A DNA stretch of 39,269 nt from Candidatus Hadersleviella danica (lineage in GTDB: Bacteria > Chloroflexota > Anaerolineae > Promineifilales > Promineifilaceae), in assembly GCA_016711405.1 (NCBI GenBank), contig JADJSZ010000062.1, positions 1 through 39,269 of the forward strand. The letters run 5' to 3'. Within the stretch, counting starts at the first letter, position 1; each line of letters opens with the position of its first letter. The notes under the pieces were generated by a model, which saw only the letters and a list, made by a program, of their open reading frames with translations, did no database searches and had not been told where the DNA came from. Position numbers and translations under genes: made by a program. This document shows positions 25,247 to 33,363 of this stretch, piece by piece.

Positions 25247-28200
25247 CCTTGGGGTTGGTCAGCCTTTACCGCCCCACGTTGGGCGGCTTTAACGCGGCCG
25301 AAACACGGCTGGCACAAGCGATGGCCTCCCAAACAGCCTCGGCCCTGCAAAATGGCCTTTTGGCCGAGCGCACCCGCACCCAAGTCACCCAACTGAGCAG
25401 TCTCAACCGGCTCAGCCGCCAACTCACCCTCGCCAATAGCCTGCGCGATGTGTTCGAGACGGTGCGCCACGAAGTGCTCAGTCTGACCCATTCCACGGGC
25501 ATGGCCATTTCGCTCATCACCCCCGACAACAAGGTGCAGTGGACGTATGCCTATGAATACGGCGAGGAAAACGATGTCACGGTGGTGCCGCCCCAAGAGA
25601 TGAACGTCGGTTTTACGGGGCATGTGTTGACCACCCGCGAACCATTGTTGCTGAACAAATACACCAACATCGAAGAGATGATGCGCAAAATGCGCTCCAT
25701 CCAAGTGGGTGCGCCCCCCAATGCGTGGTTGGGCGTGCCCATGTTTGCCCTCGATAAGCTGATTGGGGCGTTGGTGATTGAAAATGGGGATGACCCCAAC
25801 GCCTTTGGCGAAAACGAGGTGCAGTTGCTGACCACGGTCAGCAGTACGGTGGCCATTGCCATTAGCAACTTGCGCCAAGTGACCGAAATTAGTAGCCAGC
25901 GGCAGGAAGCGGAGCGGCTCTATGCGGCGGGTCAGCGCATTGGCACGGCCGTGACCAGTGCCGAAATTTTGGCCGCTCTCGCCGAAAGCGGCTTGTTGCC
26001 CCAAGTACGGGCGATGGCCATTTACACCTTCAACGAAACCAACGAAAACTTGGCTGTCTATGCCCGTTGGGAAATAAAAGCGGGTGAATTTGGCTCGCTG
26101 TGCCAACTCGACCAGCAACTTTCGGCCGAAGATTGGCCCTTCCTCGCCCAACTCAGCCAAACCACCCCGCTCCACTACGCCGATATAACGGCCGACGAAA
26201 CACTTGATGCGACTTCGCGCCGCCTGTTGCGCCACCACAACGCCTATAGCGCGGCCTTTTTGCCACTGGCCATTGGCCAAACATGGCTGGGGGTGCTGGC
26301 GCTCTATGGCTCACAACCGCGCACCATCGAAACCAACAGCATCCCCCTGATTAACAGCCTGACCAGCCAAATTGCGGCCACTGTGCAAAACCGCCGCCTG
26401 TTGCGCCAAACCCAAGCCTCGTTGGTCATGCGCGAAGAACAGAGCTTGCAACTGCAAACGGCCGCCGAAGTGGCCGCCGCCGCCAGTGCCAGCAGTTTGC
26501 AAGAGCTAACTATTTTGTTCCAAACGGCCGTGGATCTCATCCAAGACCGCTTTGGGCTGTATTACGTCGGCTTGTTCTTGGCCGACGAGTCCCAACAAGT
26601 GGTGCGCTTGGTGGCAGGCACGGGCGAAGAAGGATCGGCGCAAATCGCCGCCAAACGCCAGTTGCCCATCGGGGGCAATTCGCTGGTGGGCAATACCAGT
26701 GTGGATGGCCAGCCACGCATCCGCCAAAATGTGTACGACGCACCCGACTGGCTCCCCAATCCCTTCTTACCCCACACCCGCTCGGAAATTGCCCTCGCTT
26801 TGCGGGTGCGCGGCCGTAACATCGGCGCTCTCACCGTGCAAAGTGCCACCTTCCACGCCTTTTCGGATGAACTGGTTCGCGCCCTGCAAACAATGAGCGA
26901 CCAAATCGCCATTGCCATTGACAATGCCTACCTGTTTGAGCAGGTGCAAACCAACCTCGGCCGTGCCAACGCCCTCTACCAAGCCAGCCAAAAACTCATC
27001 ACGGCCGATGAGGCCGAGGTGGTCTTTGATGTTCTGCTCACCTTTGCCGAACAATCGGGTCTCTTCCAATTCGCCTCAGTCAGCATCCCCGACCCCCATT
27101 CCACCCAATACGCCCTCATGGTTAAAACGTGGAACTTTGGCCAGCCCGATTTGCTCCCCCGCCGCTTCCAAATGGTCACTAGTGTGCCCGCCATGCGCGA
27201 TGCACCCTATCTCATCCTAAACGATGACAACGAGCGTCTTTTGTGGGGGCCAGAAGTTCAAGAGTGGCTAGACGAAAACGGGACGCGGAGTGGGTGCGTG
27301 GTGCGCTTAATGGCCAACGAGCGGTGGGTGGCCACGCTGGGGCTGGGACGCACCACCAACGACCCCATCACCGAAACAGATATTCAGCCCTTTTTAGCGC
27401 TGGCCGACCAAGCGACGGTGGTGTTGGCCAACCAGCAGTTGCTCAAAGAGACGAGTGCGCTCTATCGCCTCGGCCGTTCGCTCAGTTCGGCCATTACCCA
27501 AGAAGATGTGGCGCAGGTGACGATTGATGAGATTGCCCGCTACACAGGCATTGAGCAGGGGCGGGTGATTTTCTTCAATGCCAAGCACGGCCGTGCCACC
27601 CTCGTGGCCGCTCAAGGCTTGCCCGCCTCCGCCTTGGGCAGTTGGGAGTTGGCCGTGGCCGATGACCCAACGCTGGCCAAGCTCAAAGAGAGCAAAGAGC
27701 CATTGTGGATTATGGATAGCGGGGAAGAGATGCCCAGCACGGCCGTTCTCAATTATTTGCGGCCGTGGAATCTCCGCGCCGCCCTGCTCCTGCCCGCCAT
27801 CAGCCAAGGGGAGGTGACGGGTATCGTCACCCTCGATTCGCGGAGCGATGAGCGGATTTTCACCCGTGACAACATCACCTTTGCCCAAGCGGCCGTGGCC
27901 CAATTCACCACCACCATCGAAAACATCATCTTCTTCGATGAGGCGTTGCGCCGCGCCCAAGAACTCATCACGCTGAACCAGATTAGTGCCCGCATTTCGG
28001 GCACACTGAATGCCGAAGATTTGGCCGAGATTGTCTATGGGGAAGTGGCGCGGTTGATGGAGCCAGCCGTTTTTATGCTGGCCGAATACTCCCCGCACGA
28101 TTTGCACTACAAGCCGCTCATCTTTACCTTGCACGGCCGTCGGGTGGCCGTGCCCTCGCGCCATATGGGCAAGCACCACCCCCTGTACGAAACCCTGTTT

Positions 28201-28734
28201 GGGGGCGAGGCGTTGGTGCTGACCAAAGAAACAGAACTGTCGCGGGCACTCTTTGAGCTATTGGGCCAACCACTGGCCGAGGCAGGAGCCGATGGCCATG
28301 CCCCCCAATCCAGCGTCTTTATTCCCATGTTGCAAGAAGGACGGCCGCGTGGTTTTCTGGCCGTGCAAGCCTTGCCCAGCAACGATTACACCTCCGAGCA
28401 AATCAACCTGCTCCGCGCCATTAGTAGCCAGACCGTGTTGGGGCTTTCCAATGCCCGCCTGTTCCGCGAAACGCAGGAAAATGTGGCCGAGCTACGCACC
28501 CAATTTAACATCACCCAATCCATCGCCTCCAGCATTGATGCCAACCTGCGCATTGCCCGCATGGTGGAGAGCTTGCACACCAATTTGCGCGAAGCGCGGG
28601 TGGCCGTTCTGCTCTACCAAGAAGGCGAGATTGATTTGCAGGTTTTAGGGGCGCATGGTTACGATGCGCCCCCTCTTTCAGCACCCAAACGGGGTTGGTG
28701 GGCAAGGTTATCCAATACAACACCCCCTTGCTGA
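25231..28734 (+). CDS. Giant hybrid histidine kinase, middle segment (GAF array)
   Basis: 1,167 codons open at both ends of the repaired gene; its ATG is an internal Met. It completes the GAF cut at 25206, then holds six full GAF domains and the start of a seventh. Each has a recognisable second strand: HSTGMAISLIT, VRAMAIYTF, LYYVGLFLADES, FQFASVSIPD, QGRVIFFNAKHG, EPAVFMLAEY and REARVAVLLYQE. They are joined by signalling helices (ERTRTQVTQLSSLNRLSRQL and similar). It ends out of frame as LSAPKRGWWARLSN. One extra C in the C5 run 28669-28673 continues STQTGLVGKVIQYNTP in the next segment. GAF arrays bind small ligands or transmit conformational signals; none of these has the Cys or NKFDE features of phytochrome or cyclic-nucleotide GAFs. 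Confidence 0.85.
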   Translation: MANQMTLGLVSLYRPTLGGFNAAETRLAQAMASQTASALQNGLLAERTRTQVTQLSSLNRLSRQLTLANSLRDVFETVRHEVLSLTHSTGMAISLITPDNKVQWTYAYEYGEENDVTVVPPQEMNVGFTGHVLTTREPLLLNKYTNIEEMMRKMRSIQVGAPPNAWLGVPMFALDKLIGALVIENGDDPNAFGENEVQLLTTVSSTVAIAISNLRQVTEISSQRQEAERLYAAGQRIGTAVTSAEILAALAESGLLPQVRAMAIYTFNETNENLAVYARWEIKAGEFGSLCQLDQQLSAEDWPFLAQLSQTTPLHYADITADETLDATSRRLLRHHNAYSAAFLPLAIGQTWLGVLALYGSQPRTIETNSIPLINSLTSQIAATVQNRRLLRQTQASLVMREEQSLQLQTAAEVAAAASASSLQELTILFQTAVDLIQDRFGLYYVGLFLADESQQVVRLVAGTGEEGSAQIAAKRQLPIGGNSLVGNTSVDGQPRIRQNVYDAPDWLPNPFLPHTRSEIALALRVRGRNIGALTVQSATFHAFSDELVRALQTMSDQIAIAIDNAYLFEQVQTNLGRANALYQASQKLITADEAEVVFDVLLTFAEQSGLFQFASVSIPDPHSTQYALMVKTWNFGQPDLLPRRFQMVTSVPAMRDAPYLILNDDNERLLWGPEVQEWLDENGTRSGCVVRLMANERWVATLGLGRTTNDPITETDIQPFLALADQATVVLANQQLLKETSALYRLGRSLSSAITQEDVAQVTIDEIARYTGIEQGRVIFFNAKHGRATLVAAQGLPASALGSWELAVADDPTLAKLKESKEPLWIMDSGEEMPSTAVLNYLRPWNLRAALLLPAISQGEVTGIVTLDSRSDERIFTRDNITFAQAAVAQFTTTIENIIFFDEALRRAQELITLNQISARISGTLNAEDLAEIVYGEVARLMEPAVFMLAEYSPHDLHYKPLIFTLHGRRVAVPSRHMGKHHPLYETLFGGEALVLTKETELSRALFELLGQPLAEAGADGHAPQSSVFIPMLQEGRPRGFLAVQALPSNDYTSEQINLLRAISSQTVLGLSNARLFRETQENVAELRTQFNITQSIASSIDANLRIARMVESLHTNLREARVAVLLYQEGEIDLQVLGAHGYDAPPLSAPKRGWWARLSNTTPPC

Positions 28735-30122
28735 TGAACGATTTGCGCGAATTGGGCGAGGAGCCGCCCGCCGACACGCTGTCGCAGTTGGCCGTCCCGC
28801 TGGTGCTGGGGCAACGGGTCATTGGGGTACTGAATGTGGAAAGCAACCGCACGGATGCGTTCACCGAGCGGGATTTGCGCTTGCTCCAAACGCTCAGTGT
28901 CAGCTTGGCGGCGACGATTGAAAGCGGCCGTCTCTTCAACGAAATCCAAAGCGCCAATGAGCAATTGCGCGAATTGGACAAGATGAAGACGCAGTTCTTG
29001 GCCAACATGAGCCATGAATTACGCACCCCGCTCAACTCGATTATTGGCTTCTCGCGCCTCATCCTCAAAGGGATTGATGGCCCCATCAACCCGATGCAAG
29101 AAGAGGATTTGAGTTCGATTTACAACAGCGGCCAGCACTTGCTCAACCTCATCAACGACATTTTGGATTTGGCCAAGATGGATGCGGGCAAGATGGCCTT
29201 GGTTTTCGACAAAGTAGACCTGAACCAGCTATGCCAAAGTGTCTTGGGCACGGCCAAAGGGTTGCTTAAAAGCGAGGCGGTGCAATTGGTGTGGCAAATT
29301 CAGCCCGATTTGCCCCAGATTGAAGCCGACCCTGTGCGAATGCGCCAAATTTTGCTCAATTTGCTCTCCAATGCGGCCAAATTTACCGACCAAGGGAGCA
29401 TTACCCTGCATATAGCGCAATCAGACGATGCCTACATCCAAATTGCAGTGCGCGATACGGGGATTGGCATTGCCGAGCAAGATTTCCCACGCTTGTTCCA
29501 AGCATTTGAACAGGTAGATTCTTCCGACTCGCGTAAGGTGGGAGGCACGGGGTTGGGCTTGCCCATTGTGCATGAGTTGGTGCTGATGCACGGCGGGCAG
29601 ATTTGGCTGGAGAGCCAGTTGGGGCGCGGGGCGACCTTTTATGTGCGCTTGCCCATCTACCAAAAAGAGATTGGGGTGAATGACATGATGGCCAGTGGCA
29701 CGGCCGAAAAAGAAAAAGCGAACAGCTTCATCGCTCCAGCTCCCCCTCCACCCCAACGCCCCGCCATTGTTTTAATAGACGATGAAGAGGGCATGTTGAC
29801 CCTCTATCAACGTTACTTGAACACCCAACCCTTTGAGTTGCTCTGCTTTACCACAGGGGAACAGGCGTTGACGGCCGTGCGCCAACGGCCGCAAGACATC
29901 GCCCTTGTCGTCGTAGACGATGAATTGCCCGACATGAGTGGGTGGGATATGTGGCAAGCCCTGCGCGAAGATACCCAGTTGCACCGCGTGCCCATTGCTT
30001 TATGCACCCTCCACAATAGTTCTGGGGCAACCTTGCCCGATAACCGCACCTTCATCCTCACCAAACCCATCATCGCCGATGATTTGCTGGCTGTTATGGG
30101 AGCTTTGGAAGAAGTGGGGTAG
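28695..30122 (+). CDS. Giant hybrid histidine kinase, C-terminal segment (GAF end, HisKA, HATPase, REC)
   Basis: This segment finishes the last GAF (RVIGVLNVES...LSVSLAATIESGRLF), then a HisKA H-box FLANMSHELRTPLNSI (His107 of this segment) and a HATPase with N-box NLLSNAAKFTD, G1 DTGIGIAEQD, F-box FQAFEQ and G2 GGTGLGLPIV. A linker follows, then a REC domain with VLIDDEEG, acceptor Asp in VVVDDELPDMSGW, Thr in ALCTLHN and Lys in ILTKPI. All kinase motifs are intact, so the protein should autophosphorylate and pass phosphate to its own receiver, then to the free receivers or the enzyme-linked receiver encoded next. Repaired, the whole gene is 7,860 bp and 2,619 aa. It ends about 90 bp before the PLP-enzyme gene. 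Confidence 0.9.
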   Translation: MVGKVIQYNTPLLMNDLRELGEEPPADTLSQLAVPLVLGQRVIGVLNVESNRTDAFTERDLRLLQTLSVSLAATIESGRLFNEIQSANEQLRELDKMKTQFLANMSHELRTPLNSIIGFSRLILKGIDGPINPMQEEDLSSIYNSGQHLLNLINDILDLAKMDAGKMALVFDKVDLNQLCQSVLGTAKGLLKSEAVQLVWQIQPDLPQIEADPVRMRQILLNLLSNAAKFTDQGSITLHIAQSDDAYIQIAVRDTGIGIAEQDFPRLFQAFEQVDSSDSRKVGGTGLGLPIVHELVLMHGGQIWLESQLGRGATFYVRLPIYQKEIGVNDMMASGTAEKEKANSFIAPAPPPPQRPAIVLIDDEEGMLTLYQRYLNTQPFELLCFTTGEQALTAVRQRPQDIALVVVDDELPDMSGWDMWQALREDTQLHRVPIALCTLHNSSGATLPDNRTFILTKPIIADDLLAVMGALEEVG

Positions 30123-30200
30123 TAGAGTGCTGAGTGCTGAGTGCTGAGTTCCGCAATCCGCATTCCCCATTCCGCATTCTACATTTGCCATTCCCCATTC
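30123..30200. repeat. Heptamer runs (GTGCTGA and ATTCCGC types)
   Basis: Three GTGCTGA units are followed by about eight ATTCCGC/ATTCCCC-type units of 7 bp in one orientation. It shares words with 10.13 kb, 13.69 kb and 20.39 kb. Confidence 0.7.
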
Positions 30201-30210
30201 CCTTATTTCC

Positions 30211-31896
30211 ATGAATAACTTCGATTTGGTATGCCAAAAATGTGGTTGGCGGACTGTTTTTTCAGGGCCGCTGGCCAATTGCCCCATTTGCCACAGCGAG
30301 CAGTTGGAGGCAACCTATGATTACACGGCCGCGTTCGGCCGTTGGCGCACCGAGCTACACGAGCGGGCGGCCACCATTTGGCGCTATCGGGAGCTATTAC
30401 CCATTCGCCACACCAGCAATATCGTCTCCTTTGGCGAGGGTTGGACACCGCTCTACCGCGCCGAAAATTTGGGCCTGATGCTGGGGCATCCCCACATCTA
30501 CATTAAAGATGAGCGGCAAGGGCCGACAGGGTCGTTTAAGGACAGGCAAGCGGCCGTGGCTGTCAGTGCCATGAAAGAGGCGGGCATCCGCGAGGCGGTC
30601 GTCGCCTCCACGGGCAATGTAGCCATCGCCTATTCCGCTTACTGCGCTCGGGCGGGCATCAAATTGTGGGTTTTTGTGACCAGTTCCGTGCCCACCGAAA
30701 AGATGCGCGAAGTTGCCCTGTATGGCTCCGAGGTCATTAAGGTGGCAGGTACGTATGACGAGGCCAAGCAGATAGCGGCCGAGTTTGCCGCCAGCAAAAA
30801 CATCTTTTTGGACAAAGGCATCCGCACCATCGCCGCCAAAGAGAGCATGAAAACAATCGCCTTTGAGATTGCTGAACAATTGGGCAATTTGCTGGCAGGC
30901 GAAGACCCCATGGCCCCCAACATCCGCCACCCGTGGCGCGTGCCCCACTGGTTTTTGCAAGCTGTCAGCGGCGGGTTGGGGCCAATTGGCACCATGAAGG
31001 GGTTTGAAGAGCTAAACAAGCACGGTTGGGCGGAGGGGATGCCCAAGTTGGCTTGCTTCCAAGTGGCAGGGTGCGCCCCGATGGCCACCGCCTTTCACCA
31101 CGATTTGCCCACGGCCGCCAATGTGATGCACCCCGCCACGGAAATTGCGACACTGGCCACAGGCGTGCCCGGCGCGGCCTATGGCATTTTGCGCGATTAC
31201 ATCAAGCAATACGGGGGCACAATTGATGCGGTGACGGATGCTGAGGCGTTTCGCGCCCTGAAGGTGGCGGCGCAAATGGATGGCATTTCGGTAGAGCCAG
31301 CCACGGCCGTGACCTTTGCGGGTCTCTTCAACCTCCTCCGCCAAGGAACCATCACCCCCCACGAGACGATTGTGCTGAACTGCTCGGGGCACACCTTCCC
31401 CGTGGAAAAGCACATTGTGGGCGACCAGTTTACACGCGACATGACCATGCCGGGACAAGGCACGGCCGAAGACACCCCCCGCGAAGATGGCCTCCTTACC
31501 GCCCTCGAGGAACTCGACGAGCGCGTGCGCCGCATCGCCATCATCGAAGACAACCCCGATGCCGCCCGTCTCATCCGGCGCATCCTCCAATCGCAAGGGG
31601 ATTTCTTCATAGATGAAGCCACCGATGGCATTCAGGGCTTGCGCCTCATTCGCGAAACCCGCCCCAACTTGGTCATTTTAGATTTGATGATGCCGGGGTT
31701 AGATGGCTTCTCCGTGGTAGATGCACTGCGGGCCGACCCCACCCTGCGCGACATACCCATCATCGTCATCACCGCCAAAGAGCTATCTCCTATTGAGAAA
31801 AGACGATTAAGCGGTAAAATCAAAGGATTGTTGCAAAAAGGTTCGTTTATGGATGTGGACTTAATGAGCGATATTCAAGAAGTCCTGCCTGAGTAG
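30211..31896 (+). CDS. Threonine-synthase-like PLP enzyme fused to a C-terminal receiver (REC) domain
   Basis: 561 aa in one unbroken frame. The N-terminus has a zinc-ribbon (C8, C11, C24, C27). Residues about 65-420 are a fold-type II PLP enzyme of the threonine synthase group: PLP Lys110 in GPTGSFKDRQ, the substrate/PLP loop ASTGNVAIA (132-140), phosphate-binding SGGLGP, and VEPATAVTFAGL near the end. The family makes threonine from O-phosphohomoserine, though relatives do other beta/gamma eliminations. Residues about 440-560 are a complete REC domain: E446/D447, acceptor D491 (VILDLMMPGLDG), T521 and K543. The C-terminal Lys is in an LLQKGSF context rather than the usual KP. The gene lies between two histidine kinase genes. 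The inference is that phosphorylation of D491 regulates the enzyme. Confidence 0.88.
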   Translation: MNNFDLVCQKCGWRTVFSGPLANCPICHSEQLEATYDYTAAFGRWRTELHERAATIWRYRELLPIRHTSNIVSFGEGWTPLYRAENLGLMLGHPHIYIKDERQGPTGSFKDRQAAVAVSAMKEAGIREAVVASTGNVAIAYSAYCARAGIKLWVFVTSSVPTEKMREVALYGSEVIKVAGTYDEAKQIAAEFAASKNIFLDKGIRTIAAKESMKTIAFEIAEQLGNLLAGEDPMAPNIRHPWRVPHWFLQAVSGGLGPIGTMKGFEELNKHGWAEGMPKLACFQVAGCAPMATAFHHDLPTAANVMHPATEIATLATGVPGAAYGILRDYIKQYGGTIDAVTDAEAFRALKVAAQMDGISVEPATAVTFAGLFNLLRQGTITPHETIVLNCSGHTFPVEKHIVGDQFTRDMTMPGQGTAEDTPREDGLLTALEELDERVRRIAIIEDNPDAARLIRRILQSQGDFFIDEATDGIQGLRLIRETRPNLVILDLMMPGLDGFSVVDALRADPTLRDIPIIVITAKELSPIEKRRLSGKIKGLLQKGSFMDVDLMSDIQEVLPE

Positions 31897-31898
31897 AA

Positions 31899-31998
31899 AG
31901 GAAAAGTGAAAAGTAAGCGGTCAAAGGTAAAATATAAAAAGTAAAAGGTAACAACCCCTCTACTTTTCACTTCTCACCTTTCACTTCTCACCTTCACC
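31899..31998. repeat. AAAAAGT-type repeat with complementary run
   Basis: An AAAAGTGAAAAGTAAG... run (about 31902-31950) is followed by TACTTTTCACTTCTCACCTTTCACTTCTCACC (about 31961-31995). Arms of about 11 bp (AGTGAAAAGTA) are complementary. It lies just before the next kinase gene. Confidence 0.65.
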
Positions 31999-32007
31999 CC
32001 TCCACCA

Positions 32008-33273
32008 GTGGCCATTGTGGAAAAAAAAGAAACCATTCTCTACATCGAAGACAATCTGGCCAATCAGAAGCTCGTTCAGCGCGTTTTAGAGAGGCAGGGG
32101 TATGATGTGCATATTGCCAACGACGGCCTCGAAGGCATTGCCCTCGCCCGCAAAACCAACCCCCACCTCATTCTGATGGACATCAATTTGCCGAATATGG
32201 ATGGCAAAGAGATAACCACCCGCCTGCGGAGCTTGCCCCATTTTGCCAAAACCCCCATCGTGGCCCTGACGGCCAATAGCTCGGGCAACAGTCGTGCCCA
32301 AGCGTTGGCGGCCGGGTGCAATGGCTTCCTCACCAAACCAATTGATGTGGGAGCTTTTCCCGAACAGGTGCAAAGCTTCTTGCGCGGGCAAGTAGACCGT
32401 CTCAGCGACGAAGAGCAAAACACCCAACTTAAGCTTTACACCCAACAGTTGGTGGAACGGCTAGAGGGCAAAGTGCGCGAGATGCAGGAGGCCAACGAAC
32501 GCCTGCGCGAGCTAGACCGGATGAAAAGCGATTTCATCATCTTGGTTTCCCACGAGCTACGCACCCCCCTGACCCTCATCAATGGCTATTCGTTCTTGCT
32601 GAAAGACCGCGCCAAGCAAGCCGAAGCCGAAGCAGATTCTCAGTTGGCCTATATTGCCAATGGGCTGACCAAAGGCATTGACCGACTGGGGCAGGTCATC
32701 AACGAGATTATCAGCGTGTCGCGCATTGCGGCCGGGACGCTGGATTTGGCGCTGGGGCCTGTGCGCTTAGCCGATATTGTCAAGGGAATTGTGGCGGACC
32801 AGCAAGAGACTATCCAAAGTCGAGGCATGACGGTGTTGGTCGAGGATTTTTCTCGCTTGCCCCTCATTCAGGCGGATGGCACCCAGTTGAAATCGGCCAT
32901 TGAAAATGTGGTGGTGAATGCGATTAAGTACACGCCCGACAATGGACGGGTGACGATTAGCGGCCGTACCGCCCCCGATGCAGTCGTGCTAACCGTAGCC
33001 GATACGGGCATTGGCGTGCCCATCGAAGAGCAACGACGCATTTTTGAGCATTTCCACATTCTCGGCTCCATCCAAAACCATTCCACCAGCAAATCGAATT
33101 TTAAAGGTGGCGGGTTAGGGGTAGGCTTGGCCATTGCCCGAGGGATTGTGGAGGCACACCAAGGGCGCATTTGGGTGGAGAGCGAACGACGAGACATTGA
33201 TAACCCACCGGGGAGTACGTTCCACATTTTGTTGCCACTACAGCCTGTGCTGTCTACGGCGAACCGTTCGTGA
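32008..33273 (+). CDS. REC-HisKA-HATPase sensor kinase (receiver at the N-terminus)
   Basis: 421 aa, soluble. It starts with GTG at 32008 (a second in-frame GTG lies nine bases later), because no ATG precedes the first strand. The REC domain is at 7-125: acceptor D58 (LILMDINLPNMDGKE), T88, K110 (FLTKPIDVG), and a FPEQ helix. A coiled coil covers about 135-172. HisKA has SHELRTPLTLING (His182), the N-box is NVVVNAIKYTPDN, G1 is DTGIGVPIEE and G2 is GGGLGVGLAIARG. The kinase motifs are complete. A receiver ahead of the kinase core means that another kinase may switch this one, giving a second relay step. It is the last gene of the island. Confidence 0.9.
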   Translation: MAIVEKKETILYIEDNLANQKLVQRVLERQGYDVHIANDGLEGIALARKTNPHLILMDINLPNMDGKEITTRLRSLPHFAKTPIVALTANSSGNSRAQALAAGCNGFLTKPIDVGAFPEQVQSFLRGQVDRLSDEEQNTQLKLYTQQLVERLEGKVREMQEANERLRELDRMKSDFIILVSHELRTPLTLINGYSFLLKDRAKQAEAEADSQLAYIANGLTKGIDRLGQVINEIISVSRIAAGTLDLALGPVRLADIVKGIVADQQETIQSRGMTVLVEDFSRLPLIQADGTQLKSAIENVVVNAIKYTPDNGRVTISGRTAPDAVVLTVADTGIGVPIEEQRRIFEHFHILGSIQNHSTSKSNFKGGGLGVGLAIARGIVEAHQGRIWVESERRDIDNPPGSTFHILLPLQPVLSTANRS

Positions 33274-33278
33274 GAAAT

Positions 33279-33358
33279 AAGAAGTGAAAAGTAAAAAGTA
33301 AGAAGTGAAAAGTAAAAAGTAAAAAGCTCACCTTTCACCTTTTACTTTTCACTTGTCA
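33279..33358. repeat. AAAAAGT heptamer run and its complement
   Basis: GAAGTGAAAAGTAAAAAGTAAGAAGTGAAAAGTAAAAAGT (heptamer-based) is followed by TTTCACCTTTTACTTTTCACTT. The arms are complementary over about 15 bp. It lies between the kinase and EamA genes. Confidence 0.65.
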
Positions 33359-33363
33359 CGCCT

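Noticed and set aside
25066..26280. A 404-codon minus-strand frame inside the kinase gene
   Set aside because: It lies opposite well-conserved GAF domains, and its translation shows no family features.
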